Origin: Cytophaga sp. FL35
GTDB lineage: Bacteria; Bacteroidota; Bacteroidia; Flavobacteriales; Flavobacteriaceae
DNA length: 64,000 nucleotides
Reading direction: 5' to 3'
Assembly: GCF_014349235.1 (NCBI RefSeq)
Contig: NZ_JACSOH010000009.1
Coordinates: 62,001-126,000 of the forward strand
Shown here: positions 12,214 to 21,245 of the stretch, piece after piece
How positions within the stretch are numbered: the stretch's first letter is position 1
Layout of the letters: each line of letters begins with the position of its first letter
Notes under the pieces: model-generated
Told to the model about the DNA's origin: nothing
Seen by the model: the letters and a program-made list of their open reading frames with translations, nothing else
The model's database searches: none
Position numbers and translations under genes: made by a program

Positions 12214-13106
12214 TGAAAGAGCTAATTGGAACAGGAGTGGCGTTGATTACGCCTTTTAAGTCAGATTTATCGGTCGATATTGATGCACTTCACAAAATCG
12301 TGAATTATTGTATTGATGGTGGCGTGGAATATTTGGTGGTTTTAGGAACCACCGGTGAATCTGTAACCCTGACCAAGGAAGAAAAGCAATTGGTAATGGA
12401 TACGGTTACCATTGCAAACGCTGGAAGAGTACCCTTGGTTGTAGGGGTGGGAGGGAACAATACCTACGCAGTAATAGAGGAATTGAAAACTCTTGACCTC
12501 ACCAATTATGAGGCTATTTTATCCGTATCCCCTTATTACAACAAACCCACTCAAGAAGGAATTTTTCAACACTTTCTGGCCATTGCAGAAGCATCACCAA
12601 AACCTATCATTTTATACAACGTACCCGGTAGAACCGGTAGTAATATGTTGCCCGCCACTGTAGCTAGATTGGCCAACGCATCAGAAAACATCGTTGCAAT
12701 CAAGGAAGCTTCTGGCAGCATGGTTCAGGTGCAAGAATTAATCAAGACTTGTCCAGAAGGTTTTCATGTCATTTCCGGAGACGATATTACCGCATTACCT
12801 ACTGTATTGGCAGGAGGCTCAGGGGTGATTTCGGTTATCGGACAAGGACTACCCTCAGAGTTTTCTGAAATGATCAGAGCTGGCTTAAGGGGTGAGGTAG
12901 AGGAAGCATATTCATTGCATTATTCAATGCAGGAAGGTATGGATCTTATTTTTCAAGAAGGAAACCCCGCAGGTATCAAAGCAATTTTTGAAGCACTTCA
13001 ACTTTCACGTGCATCCGTTAGATTGCCATTAATGGAAGCAACAGCTGGTTTAAAGCAAAAAATACAGCATTTTATTAAGCCATTTGTCAGGGTTACAGCT
13101 GGTTAA
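12210..13106 (+). CDS. dapA: 4-hydroxy-tetrahydrodipicolinate synthase DapA
   Basis: DapA condenses pyruvate with aspartate semialdehyde in lysine and diaminopimelate synthesis. The 298-residue TIM-barrel protein has the substrate-binding GTTGES (residues 46-51), YYNKP near 109-113, the catalytic Tyr136 in LYNVPGRTG and the Schiff-base Lys165 in VAIKEASG. It overlaps the upstream DUF6913 gene (ATGA). There are two consecutive ATG codons at the start; either may be used. Confidence 0.96.
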   Translation: MMKELIGTGVALITPFKSDLSVDIDALHKIVNYCIDGGVEYLVVLGTTGESVTLTKEEKQLVMDTVTIANAGRVPLVVGVGGNNTYAVIEELKTLDLTNYEAILSVSPYYNKPTQEGIFQHFLAIAEASPKPIILYNVPGRTGSNMLPATVARLANASENIVAIKEASGSMVQVQELIKTCPEGFHVISGDDITALPTVLAGGSGVISVIGQGLPSEFSEMIRAGLRGEVEEAYSLHYSMQEGMDLIFQEGNPAGIKAIFEALQLSRASVRLPLMEATAGLKQKIQHFIKPFVRVTAG

Positions 13107-13108
13107 GA

Positions 13109-13210
13109 TTACTTGATTTCGCTAATTTTAACTTTTTTGATAAAATGGTTAAGCCTTTCTTTACGTTTGGTTGTTAAATCTTCTACAAAACCATTGGCTC
13201 GAAGATTCAA
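13109..13210 (-). other. Possible 33-residue ORF or gene remnant
   Basis: On the minus strand between dapA and bamD a short open frame runs from a TTG at 13208-13210 to the TAA at 13109-13111, preceded by an in-frame stop. The peptide is basic and amphipathic (NLRANGFVEDLTTKRKERLN, then HFIKKVKISEIK) and looks protein-like. There is no ATG or GTG start, so it could be a very small TTG-initiated gene, the tail of a decayed gene, or chance. The rest of the 167-base gap holds the bamD promoter region. Confidence 0.2.
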
Positions 13211-13233
13211 TTGCCCTATTTTCGGTATTTATT

Positions 13234-13269
13234 TTTGTTTTTTAAATCCGATAGGAATCCGTAATTTTG
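13234..13269 (+). promoter_or_regulatory. Candidate Bacteroidota-type promoter of bamD operon
   Basis: TTTG at 13234-13237 and TAATTTTG at 13262-13269 match the Bacteroidota -33 (TTTG) and -7 (TAnnTTTG) elements, with a 24-base spacer, slightly longer than usual. The -7 box ends 4 bases before the ATG at 13274, so a transcript starting downstream of it favours the ATG at 13286. Confidence 0.4.
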
Positions 13270-13285
13270 CAAAATGTTTTTTAAA

Positions 13286-14110
13286 ATGAGACTGTTAGCC
13301 CCTATTTTACTTTTGGCCATTGCTTTACAATCTTGTAGTGAGTATCAAAAAGTACTTAAAAATGAAGATGTAAAGGCTAAATATGATTTAGCACAAAAGT
13401 TCTATGAGGAGGGCGATATGAAGCGTGCTAATAGATTATTTGAGCAAATTGCTCCCAAATATGTGGGCAAGCCTCAAGGGGAAAGGGTTATGTACTTTTT
13501 AGCCGATACTTATTTCCAAAGAAAAGATTTTAATATGGCGGGCTATCAGTTCGAGCGTTTTGTAAAATCGTATCCCAAAAGTGAAAAGGTGGCGGAGGCT
13601 TCTTTTTATGGTGCCAAAAGTTACTTTGAATTAAGTCCTTCTTATTCCCTAGATCAAACGGATACGGATAAGGCATTGGCAAAACTGCAAAACTTTATTA
13701 ATGCATATCCTGATTCTGAATATTTTGATGAGGCGAATGCCATGGCCAAGGAATTGACCACCAAAAAGGAGAAAAAAGCTTATGAGATCGCTAAGCAATT
13801 CAATAAGTTAGGGGAGTTCGATTTCACTTTTCTAACCCCGGCAGTTGCTGCTTTTGATAATTTTATATCGGATTATCCCGGCTCCATTTACCGTGAAGAC
13901 GCTATGTACTATAGGTTTGAATCTGCTACCCAATACGCTTTAAATAGCTTTCAGGTGTTACAGAAGCCACGGTTAAAGGAAGCACAAGAGCATTATGCTA
14001 CCTTGAAAAAGCAATATCCGAACACCAAGTACGCCAAGAAGGCAGATGATCTTATAGAAAAAGTAAATAATGAGTTAGAGGGTACTCCCCAACAAATAGA
14101 AGCAAAATAA
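13286..14110 (+). CDS. bamD: Outer membrane assembly lipoprotein BamD
   Basis: BamD is the essential lipoprotein of the BAM complex that inserts beta-barrels into the outer membrane. The protein has a lipoprotein signal with lipobox LQSC, followed by SEYQKVLKNEDV, a typical flavobacterial BamD start, and then TPR-like helical repeats (KAKYDLAQKFYEEGDMKRAN and YQFERFVKSYPKSEKVAEAS are clear). I prefer the ATG at 13286 to that at 13274 because the likely promoter box ends at 13269 and MRLLAPILLLAIA is a better signal peptide start. It heads the rpoZ-coaBC-porD-recN run. Confidence 0.9.
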   Translation: MRLLAPILLLAIALQSCSEYQKVLKNEDVKAKYDLAQKFYEEGDMKRANRLFEQIAPKYVGKPQGERVMYFLADTYFQRKDFNMAGYQFERFVKSYPKSEKVAEASFYGAKSYFELSPSYSLDQTDTDKALAKLQNFINAYPDSEYFDEANAMAKELTTKKEKKAYEIAKQFNKLGEFDFTFLTPAVAAFDNFISDYPGSIYREDAMYYRFESATQYALNSFQVLQKPRLKEAQEHYATLKKQYPNTKYAKKADDLIEKVNNELEGTPQQIEAK

Positions 14111-14122
14111 ATTTGTGTCACC

Positions 14123-14449
14123 ATGAATATGAACGACTTGAAAAACTCCAGTGCATCCGTTTCTACTACCACCGTAAATAGGAACGAATTTGATGAAAAG
14201 ACCGAAAATATCTACGAGGCTATTTCAATAACGGCCAAACGTGCAATTCAAATCAATTCTGAAATCAAAAAGGAGTTGTTGGAAAAATTGGAAGAGTTCG
14301 CCACATATAGCGATAGTTTAGAAGAGGTTTTTGAGAATAAGGAGCAAATTGAAGTTTCTAAATTCTACGAGAAACTTCCTAAGCCACATGCCTTGGCAGT
14401 AGAGGAGTGGTTGAACGATAAAATTTACCATAGAAATACCGAAAAATAG
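14123..14449 (+). CDS. rpoZ: RNA polymerase omega subunit, Bacteroidota type
   Basis: A 108-residue protein of the Bacteroidota RpoZ (omega) group, which helps assemble and stabilise RNA polymerase. The core is NIYEAISITAKRAIQINSEI near residues 29-48, equivalent to the 'rY.lv..a.kRA.ql' helix of omega, followed by an acidic helix. The N-terminus is Ser/Thr-rich. Either of the two ATGs at 14123 and 14129 may start it. It is 12 bases after bamD and 9 before coaBC, a conserved flavobacterial order. Confidence 0.85.
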   Translation: MNMNDLKNSSASVSTTTVNRNEFDEKTENIYEAISITAKRAIQINSEIKKELLEKLEEFATYSDSLEEVFENKEQIEVSKFYEKLPKPHALAVEEWLNDKIYHRNTEK

Positions 14450-14458
14450 AACTGTTGA

Positions 14459-15664
14459 ATGTTAGGCGGTAAAAACATCCTTTTAGGCATTACCGGAGGG
14501 ATTGCCGCTTATAAGACTACTTTTCTTGTTCGGTTAATGATTAAAGCTGGCGCTAACGTTAAAGTTATTTTGACGGATAGCGCCAGTTCTTTTGTGTCGC
14601 CTCTTACTTTGGCTACCCTTTCCAAAAACCCAGTTCTATCCTCTTTTGTACATGAAGAAAATGAGGAAACGGATTGGAACAATCATGTTGAGTTGGGATT
14701 GTGGGCAGATTTGATGCTCGTAGCGCCTGCTACCGCAAATACCTTGTCTAAAATGTCCAACGGTACTTGTGATAATTTACTGTTGGCAACGTATCTTTCT
14801 GCAAAATGTCCTGTGTTTTTTGCTCCTGCCATGGACTTGGACATGTACCAACATCCTTCTACTAAAGCTTCCTTAAAAAAGTTGCAGTCTTTTGGAAATA
14901 TTTTGATTCCTGCTGGTTCAGGTGAATTGGCCAGTGGACTCCATGGAGAAGGTAGAATGGCAGAGCCTGAAGAAATTTTACGTTCTATCAAACAGTTTCT
15001 TTTAGAAGGCCTTCCTTTAAAGGGAAAAAAGGTTTTGATAACCGCGGGACCAACCTATGAGGCCATCGATCCAGTGAGGTTTATAGGTAATCACGCTTCT
15101 GGTTTAATGGGGTATGAGTTGGCTAAGAGGGCAGCGCTGTTGGGAGCTTCGGTAATATTGGTTTCCGGACCCACCCATCTTTCGGTTTCAAATGAATTGA
15201 TTACTGTTCTTCGGGTCGTTTCCTCGGCAGAAATGTTTGAAGAAGTGCATAAACACTTTCCAGAAATTGACATTGCTATTGCAGCCGCGGCTGTTGCGGA
15301 TTATCGTCCAAAATATGTAGCGGATCAAAAAATTAAAAAGAAAGATGCTTCATTGACTATTGAATTAGAGAAAACACAGGATATTCTCTTATCATTGGGC
15401 GAAAAAAAGAAGAATCAGTATTTGGTAGGTTTTGCCCTTGAAACTGAAAATGAGGTAGAAAATGCCAAAGGAAAACTTAAAAGAAAAAACCTAGATGCCA
15501 TTGTCCTAAACTCTTTGAACGATAAGGGAGCAGGTTTTGGGCACACAACGAATAAAGTAAGCTTTATTGATAACAATTACCAGATTAATTCGTTTGAACT
15601 AAAAAGCAAGACGGCGGTGGCCGAAGATATATTTGCCGAAATTTTGAAACGATACCATGCGTAA
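14459..15664 (+). CDS. coaBC: Bifunctional phosphopantothenoylcysteine decarboxylase/synthase CoaBC
   Basis: CoaBC makes 4'-phosphopantetheine in coenzyme A synthesis. The 401-residue protein has the flavoprotein CoaC domain first (GITGGIAAYKT near residue 9; His in NNHVELGLWADLMLVAPAT; SNGTCDNLL near 99) and the CoaB domain from about residue 185 (KVLITAGPTYEAIDPVRFIG). CoaB's SNRSSG-like loop is NHASGLMG here, and the KIKKKD motif follows near 290. The end overlaps the porD start by 8 bases. coaE, the last CoA enzyme, is 5.6 kb away on the same strand. Confidence 0.95.
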   Translation: MLGGKNILLGITGGIAAYKTTFLVRLMIKAGANVKVILTDSASSFVSPLTLATLSKNPVLSSFVHEENEETDWNNHVELGLWADLMLVAPATANTLSKMSNGTCDNLLLATYLSAKCPVFFAPAMDLDMYQHPSTKASLKKLQSFGNILIPAGSGELASGLHGEGRMAEPEEILRSIKQFLLEGLPLKGKKVLITAGPTYEAIDPVRFIGNHASGLMGYELAKRAALLGASVILVSGPTHLSVSNELITVLRVVSSAEMFEEVHKHFPEIDIAIAAAAVADYRPKYVADQKIKKKDASLTIELEKTQDILLSLGEKKKNQYLVGFALETENEVENAKGKLKRKNLDAIVLNSLNDKGAGFGHTTNKVSFIDNNYQINSFELKSKTAVAEDIFAEILKRYHA

Positions 15665-16544
15665 TATTCTTTCTTTTCTTCTCCTATTAGTTATAGGACT
15701 TACTTCCAATGCCCAAGAAATGAACTGTGTTATTACGGTAAATGCCGATCAGGTATCACAAACCAATCAGCAAATTTTCAAAACCTTGGAACGTTCCTTG
15801 AACGATTTTGTAAACAAGAATAAATGGACCAATAGAAAGTTCAAGGAGAATGAGCGTATCAATGCCCAGATGTTCATTACCATTACAAATTTTGAAAGCA
15901 ACAGATTTGAAGGAAATATTCAGATTCAATCATCTAGACCTGTCTTTAATACTTCCTATGACAGTCCGGTATTCAATTATAAGGATGGTCAATTTAATTT
16001 TGAATATATAGAGTATCAGCCATTGGTATTCAACGAAAATGTTTTTGATTCCAATTTGGTAGGAGTTATTTCTTACTACGTTTATGTTATTTTAGGATTG
16101 GATGCAGATACCTTTTCTTTGGAAGGTGGTACGGAACATTTTAGAAAGGCACAACAAATTGTTACCCAAGCACAGGGCACCAATTATTCTGGATGGGACC
16201 AAAATACAGATCGTAGTCGTTTTGAGTTGGTTGATAATCTACTGTCAAATACCTATAGAGAATACCGTATTGCTATGTATAATTACCATAGAAAGGGTTT
16301 GGATATTCTAGGGGATAACAATAGTACTGGTAAGCAGGTGATCGCAGGCTCCATGAAATTGTTTGAAACCATGATCAAACGCAGGCCCAATGCCTTTTTG
16401 ATCCAGACATTTTTTGATGCCAAATCCGAAGAAATACAGAATATTTTCTCCGATGGACCTAAGGTAGATATCGTCCAGTTAAAGGAAACACTCAATAATG
16501 TGGCTCCTTTATATTCCAGTACTTGGAATGACATTACATACTAA
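15657..16544 (+). CDS. porD: Type IX secretion component PorD family protein (DUF4835)
   Basis: A 295-residue exported protein of the DUF4835 family, now linked to the type IX secretion protein PorD. It has a cleavable signal peptide ending near LTSNAQ (residue 20), then EMNCVITVNADQVSQTNQQI. Conserved features include VISYYVYVILGLDADTFS near 140 and the YREYRIAMYNYHRKGLDIL segment near 200. It probably acts at the periplasmic side of the outer membrane in assembly of the secretion apparatus. Translationally coupled to coaBC by an 8-base overlap. Confidence 0.85.
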   Translation: MRNILSFLLLLVIGLTSNAQEMNCVITVNADQVSQTNQQIFKTLERSLNDFVNKNKWTNRKFKENERINAQMFITITNFESNRFEGNIQIQSSRPVFNTSYDSPVFNYKDGQFNFEYIEYQPLVFNENVFDSNLVGVISYYVYVILGLDADTFSLEGGTEHFRKAQQIVTQAQGTNYSGWDQNTDRSRFELVDNLLSNTYREYRIAMYNYHRKGLDILGDNNSTGKQVIAGSMKLFETMIKRRPNAFLIQTFFDAKSEEIQNIFSDGPKVDIVQLKETLNNVAPLYSSTWNDITY

Positions 16545-16599
16545 TTCTTTCCGTTCACTTTTATGAATTATCTTTGCGTCAAGCAATGAAAATTTATAC

Positions 16600-18252
16600 G
16601 TGCTAGCAAAACTTTCAATTAAAAATTACGCCCTGATCAATAATCTAAACGTATCGTTTGGTGAGGGGTTTACATGTATTACAGGAGAGACCGGTGCCGG
16701 TAAATCCATTCTTTTGGGAGGTCTTTCACTGGTTTTGGGAAACAGGGCCGATTTAAGTTCTTTAAGGGATAAGAACTCCAAATGTATCATTGAGGCAGAA
16801 TTTCAGATTGCCAAGTATGACCTATCTTCTTTTTTTGAAAAGAACGAGTTGGATTATGATGACTTTACCATTATAAGAAGGGAAATTCATCCCAGCGGAA
16901 AATCCAGGGCCTTTATTAATGATTCTCCGGTTACTTTGAATATCCTTTCGGATTTGGGCAGTAGTTTGATTGATGTGCATTCGCAACATCAGACCATGCA
17001 ATTAACGGAAGCGGATTTTCAGCTAAGGGTCATTGATGCGCTTGCCGAAAACGGGCCGTTACTTTCGGATTATAGGCAACAGCTTAAGACCTATAAAAGA
17101 AATGTAAAGGAACTTAGTGCCTTGTTGGAGCAGCAGCGGGAAGCCATTAAAGAACATGACTATAATGCTTTTTTGTTAGAAGAGCTTCAGTCCATTCCTT
17201 TAAAGCAAGGAATGCAGGAAGCCCTTGAAGAGGAATATGAGCAATTGAACAATGTTGAAAATATCTTGGAACATCTATCCAACGGGCATCAGCTTTTAAA
17301 TGATGAACAAGTAGGGCTGGTCAATTTACTAACGGAGCTCAAACAGATTTCAGGAAAATTAGCTGCCTTTGGTTCCCAATATGTGGAAATTAATTCTAGG
17401 ATACAATCCCTTTTTATAGAGGCCGATGACATTGCCAGTGAATTCCAGGACTTGCAAGAAGGTACAGAGGCCAATCCGCAGTTATTGGAGGAAGTAAATG
17501 GAAAGCTTCAGCAATTGTATGATTTGCAAAAGAAGCATGGGGTTCAAGAAGTTTCTGAATTGATTGAAATACGGGATGCTTTGGCTGAAAAGGTGGAAAT
17601 CACCGAAAATTTGGATTCAGATATCCAAACCAAGGAAAAGCAGCTTCAAGAAAGCAAGGATAAACTACAGTTGTTGGCCAACGAATTATTGAAAAATAGG
17701 GTTAACGTTATTCCCCAGTTGAAGAAACAATTGGAAAGTAGCCTTAAACCCCTTGGTATGCCAAGTGCAACTTTTCAAATTGAACTTAAGGAAAGTAAAG
17801 AATTCAAATCAACCGGTAAGGATGAGTTGTCTTTTCTTTTTTCTGCCAATAAGGGTGGTTCTTATGGAGAATTGAAAAAAGTGGCTTCGGGAGGGGAGCT
17901 TTCTAGGATTATGCTTACCATTAAAGCAATTTTGGCCAAGTATGAAAATCTTCCAACTATGATGTTCGATGAAATTGACACTGGGGTTTCCGGAGAAATT
18001 TCCAATAGAATGGGAGAGATTATGCAGGACATGAGCAAGACCATGCAGGTATTTTCAATTACCCACCTACCTCAGGTAGCATCCAAAGGAAACCATCATT
18101 ATAAAGTATTTAAGGAAGAGGATAGTAAAGGTACACAGACACAAATGAGAAAATTGACGGCAGAAGAAAGAGTAGCTGAACTTGCTGAGATGTTAGGGGG
18201 GAAGGATATTTCAGAATCGGCATTGGCCCACGCCAGACAGCTTTTGGCTTAA
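16600..18252 (+). CDS. recN: DNA repair protein RecN
   Basis: RecN is an SMC-like ATPase in double-strand break repair. The 550-residue protein has an N-terminal Walker A (GETGAGKSILLGGLSLVLG near 28-46), a long central coiled coil (about 150-380) rich in Glu, Lys and Gln, then the ABC signature ASGGELSR near 430 and Walker B MMFDEIDTGVSGE near 450. The start is a GTG at 16600; an ATG 14 bases upstream is out of frame. A TATCTTTG box at 16569-16576 may be its own -7 element, though I see no matching -33 box. Confidence 0.94.
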   Translation: MLAKLSIKNYALINNLNVSFGEGFTCITGETGAGKSILLGGLSLVLGNRADLSSLRDKNSKCIIEAEFQIAKYDLSSFFEKNELDYDDFTIIRREIHPSGKSRAFINDSPVTLNILSDLGSSLIDVHSQHQTMQLTEADFQLRVIDALAENGPLLSDYRQQLKTYKRNVKELSALLEQQREAIKEHDYNAFLLEELQSIPLKQGMQEALEEEYEQLNNVENILEHLSNGHQLLNDEQVGLVNLLTELKQISGKLAAFGSQYVEINSRIQSLFIEADDIASEFQDLQEGTEANPQLLEEVNGKLQQLYDLQKKHGVQEVSELIEIRDALAEKVEITENLDSDIQTKEKQLQESKDKLQLLANELLKNRVNVIPQLKKQLESSLKPLGMPSATFQIELKESKEFKSTGKDELSFLFSANKGGSYGELKKVASGGELSRIMLTIKAILAKYENLPTMMFDEIDTGVSGEISNRMGEIMQDMSKTMQVFSITHLPQVASKGNHHYKVFKEEDSKGTQTQMRKLTAEERVAELAEMLGGKDISESALAHARQLLA

Positions 18253-18365
18253 ATGTTCCTGCTTTATCCTATTTCATTTTCTATAATGGTTTACCTATTG
18301 GAAATTTCTACCTTTGTCAACTTATAAATAACTTTGAAAAATAACCTAGTCAAATCCTAAAACAT

Positions 18366-19175
18366 ATGTCATTTAACTTACTTAAAGGAAAGAGAGGAAT
18401 TATTTTTGGAGCATTGGATGAAAATTCCATTGCCTGGAAAACAGCAGAAAGAGTGCATGAAGAAGGGGGAACCTTTGTTCTTACCAATGCCCCCGTGGCC
18501 ATGCGCCTTGGTCAAATAAAGGATTTGGCCGAAAAAACAGGCTCTGAAATTATTCCTGCCGATGCTACAAGTGAGGAAGATTTGGAGAATTTGGTTGCCA
18601 AATCCATGGAAATTCTTGGAGGTAAGATAGACTTTGTTCTGCATGCCATTGGTATGTCCATCAACGTTCGTAAAGGAAGGCATTATACAGATGAGAAGTA
18701 TGATTTTACCACTAAGGGTTGGGATGTTTCCGCTCTTTCTTTTCATAAAATATTGCAGTCGCTTTATAAGGCAGATGCCATGAGCGAGTGGGGAAGTATC
18801 GTTGCCCTAACGTATATGGCCGCCCAAAGAACCTTTCCGGACTATAATGATATGGCCGATAATAAAGCGTATTTGGAATCTGTAGCTAGGAGTTTTGGCT
18901 ATTTCTTTGGAAAGGAAAAAAAAGTAAGAGTAAACACTATTAGCCAATCTCCAACTCCAACCACTGCAGGTCAAGGAGTTAAAGGTTTTGATGGCTTTAT
19001 AAGTTATGCCGATAAAATGTCGCCTTTAGGCAATGCTACTGCTCTGGAGTGCGCTGATTATACTGTTACCTTGTTTTCAGATTTGACAAAAAAGGTAACC
19101 ATGCAGAACCTTTTCCACGATGGTGGATTCTCAAATACGGGAGTAAGCCAAGAGGTTATTGAACAGTTCTCTTAA
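18366..19175 (+). CDS. fabI: Enoyl-ACP reductase FabI
   Basis: FabI reduces enoyl-ACP in the last step of each fatty acid elongation round. The 269-residue short-chain dehydrogenase fold protein has the FabI-type nucleotide loop GALDENSIAW near residues 17-26, and the catalytic Y-x6-K pair in YNDMADNK near 155-162, after the preceding Tyr in ALTYMAAQR. The segment NTISQSPTPTTAGQGVKGF replaces the usual SAGPIRTLAASGI-like loop, a known divergent form. It stands alone, with TACCTTTG (18309-18316) and TAACTTTG (18329-18336) boxes upstream and a terminator downstream. Confidence 0.93.
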   Translation: MSFNLLKGKRGIIFGALDENSIAWKTAERVHEEGGTFVLTNAPVAMRLGQIKDLAEKTGSEIIPADATSEEDLENLVAKSMEILGGKIDFVLHAIGMSINVRKGRHYTDEKYDFTTKGWDVSALSFHKILQSLYKADAMSEWGSIVALTYMAAQRTFPDYNDMADNKAYLESVARSFGYFFGKEKKVRVNTISQSPTPTTAGQGVKGFDGFISYADKMSPLGNATALECADYTVTLFSDLTKKVTMQNLFHDGGFSNTGVSQEVIEQFS

Positions 19176-19193
19176 GAAAAAAATCTATATTTT

Positions 19194-19229
19194 AATACCG
19201 CTGGCCCTTAGGTTGGCGGTATTGTTTTT
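19194..19229 (+). terminator. Rho-independent terminator after fabI
   Basis: AATACCGC at 19194-19201 pairs perfectly with GCGGTATT at 19216-19223; the loop between has some further pairing (GGCC with GGTT). A short T-rich run follows (GTTTTTA). It lies 18 bases after the fabI stop. Confidence 0.65.
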
Positions 19230-19257
19230 AAAGAACTTTTAGTAATACATTTTTTAG

Positions 19258-20280
19258 ATGAATCCATCCTTCTCATTTATTGTTCCCGTTTATAATAGGC
19301 CAGAAGAGGTAAGGGAGCTATTGGAAAGTTTGGTAATTCAATCCTATTCAAAACCTTTTGAAATTGTCATTGTAGAAGATGGTTCTACCGTAAGTTCAGA
19401 AAGCATCGTTCGTTCGTTCCAAGAAGCGTCGAATGCAACTAGTGCAATAACCATCTCCTATTATTTAAAAAAAAATACTGGGCCGGGAGATTCTCGAAAT
19501 TATGGAATGTCCATGGCAAAGGGCGACTATTTTATAATTCTAGATTCAGATTGCATACTTCCGCCAAACTATCTGGAGGAAGTGGAGAAATCCTTGTCCA
19601 AAGATTTTGTCCATTGCTATGGTGGGCCAGATGCAGCCCACTCGTCTTTTAGTCTTATTCAAAAATCAATTAATTACGCAATGACTTCGGTTTTGACCAC
19701 TGGTGGGATTCGTGGCAATAAAAAGGCTGTTGGTAAGTTTCAGCCAAGAAGTTTTAATATGGGTATTTCTAAGCAAGCTTTTGAGTCTACCAAAGGTTTT
19801 GGTCTTATACACCCCGGGGAGGACCCAGACCTTACCTTTAGAATTTGGCAAAAAGGGTATTCAACTAAATTAATTCCCGAGGCCTATGTATTTCATAAAC
19901 GCAGAATTGATTGGAATAAGTTTCTTAAGCAGGTTTCCAAGTTTGGGAAAGTAAGACCAATATTGAACAAATGGCATCCCGGTACGGCAAAGATTACCTA
20001 TTGGTTTCCAACCATTTTTACCTTAGGTCTTGTTGTTTCGCTACTTTTATTTGTGTTGGGAATACCGTTGCCGCTCTACCTATATGTACTATATTATATC
20101 CTCATTTTTCTAGATTCCTTATTGAAAAACCGAAATTTAGTCATCGCCTTATGGTCTTTGTTGGCGGTAAGCATACAGTTTTTTGGTTACGGATTAAGTT
20201 TTCTTAAGTCCAGTATCTTGGTTAACTTTAGCAATAGAAAACCGGAACAGTTGTTTCCAGAACTTTTTTTTAAACCCTGA
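19258..20280 (+). CDS. Family 2 glycosyltransferase
   Basis: A 340-residue GT-A glycosyltransferase. The N-terminal catalytic domain starts with SFIVPVYNRPEEVRELLESL, has VIVEDGST near residue 40, the metal-binding LDSDC near 97 and a later GEDPDLTFR acceptor motif near 188. About three hydrophobic segments at 245-320 anchor it in the inner membrane. Donor and acceptor are unknown. The next gene, YbbR-like, appears to overlap its stop codon, and coaE follows. Confidence 0.88.
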   Translation: MNPSFSFIVPVYNRPEEVRELLESLVIQSYSKPFEIVIVEDGSTVSSESIVRSFQEASNATSAITISYYLKKNTGPGDSRNYGMSMAKGDYFIILDSDCILPPNYLEEVEKSLSKDFVHCYGGPDAAHSSFSLIQKSINYAMTSVLTTGGIRGNKKAVGKFQPRSFNMGISKQAFESTKGFGLIHPGEDPDLTFRIWQKGYSTKLIPEAYVFHKRRIDWNKFLKQVSKFGKVRPILNKWHPGTAKITYWFPTIFTLGLVVSLLLFVLGIPLPLYLYVLYYILIFLDSLLKNRNLVIALWSLLAVSIQFFGYGLSFLKSSILVNFSNRKPEQLFPELFFKP

Positions 20281-21245
20281 AAAATACCGTTTTACAAAAG
20301 ATAGAGAGTGGACTCAAAAAGAGAAAGGTAAAAGTATTTCTAGTATTTTTTCTATGCTCGGGTCTTATTTGGTTCATTAACAAACTTTCCAGAACGTATG
20401 TGAGCACGGCTCAATTTGATTTGGAATTCGTCAATGTTCCGGACAACTACCTCTTTGAGAAAGCTTCAAAAACATCAGTAGATGTAAGGTTGCGAGCAAT
20501 TGGTTTTCAATTCTTAAGATTCAATTTTAAAAACAAACAGGTATTCGTAGACTTGTCTGAACTAGAGCAGACTTCCAATAAATTTTTTTCTTCCCCGGAT
20601 ATTTATAAAAAGCAGATAGAAAGACAATTGCCGGGTACAATGGCCCTCTTGGATATTGATAACGATACACTATATTTTGATATGTTGGCCGTCACTACTA
20701 AAAAGGTTCCTGTTAAGGCCAGGGTAGAACTGGATTTGGCCAAAAATTATCTTTTGGACGGGAAAATGAATATTTTGCCTGATTCTGTTGAAGTTACCGG
20801 TCCCAAAGGTGAAATAGATACCATAGATTTTGTGAGCAGTGCCAAGCTCAGGTTACCTGATTTGGCATCTGGTTTTTCTGAGAGTGTTGATTTACTGCAG
20901 TCACCAGAATTGGAAAATACAAGTTACTCTACTTATAAGGTACAAGTAAATGGTGAAATCGCTAGATTTTCTGAAAAAGTGTACAAACTTCCTATAAAAA
21001 AAATCAACTTTCCAAAGGGAGTTCAAGTGAGGACGTTTCCAGAAAATGTTTCGGTTTTATGCAAAGCGAAAATAAAGGTCTTAAAAGAAATTTCAGAGGA
21101 AGATTTCCAAGTAGTTGCAGATTATCGTTCCCTAGAGACTACCAATAATAATGTAATTAATGTGAAGTTGACCAAGACGCCAGAAGGTCTACATAGTTCA
21201 AAATTGCTTGAAAATGAGGTGGAATTTATACTAAAAAGGGAATGA
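20277..21245 (+). CDS. YbbR-like (CdaR family) membrane-anchored protein
   Basis: A YbbR/CdaR-type protein: one N-terminal membrane helix followed by extracytoplasmic beta domains. Starting only at the GTG at 20400 would delete the helix. Reading upstream in frame gives a basic segment and KVFLVFFLCSGLIWFINKL, then SRTYVSTAQFDLEFVN, the normal flavobacterial YbbR beginning. The frame is open back to a stop at 20271-20273, and the only plausible start is CTG at 20277, overlapping the TGA of the glycosyltransferase. That gives 322 residues. The end overlaps coaE by 4 bases. In Firmicutes CdaR controls diadenylate cyclase; here no cyclase is adjacent. Confidence 0.7.
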   Translation: MKNTVLQKIESGLKKRKVKVFLVFFLCSGLIWFINKLSRTYVSTAQFDLEFVNVPDNYLFEKASKTSVDVRLRAIGFQFLRFNFKNKQVFVDLSELEQTSNKFFSSPDIYKKQIERQLPGTMALLDIDNDTLYFDMLAVTTKKVPVKARVELDLAKNYLLDGKMNILPDSVEVTGPKGEIDTIDFVSSAKLRLPDLASGFSESVDLLQSPELENTSYSTYKVQVNGEIARFSEKVYKLPIKKINFPKGVQVRTFPENVSVLCKAKIKVLKEISEEDFQVVADYRSLETTNNNVINVKLTKTPEGLHSSKLLENEVEFILKRE

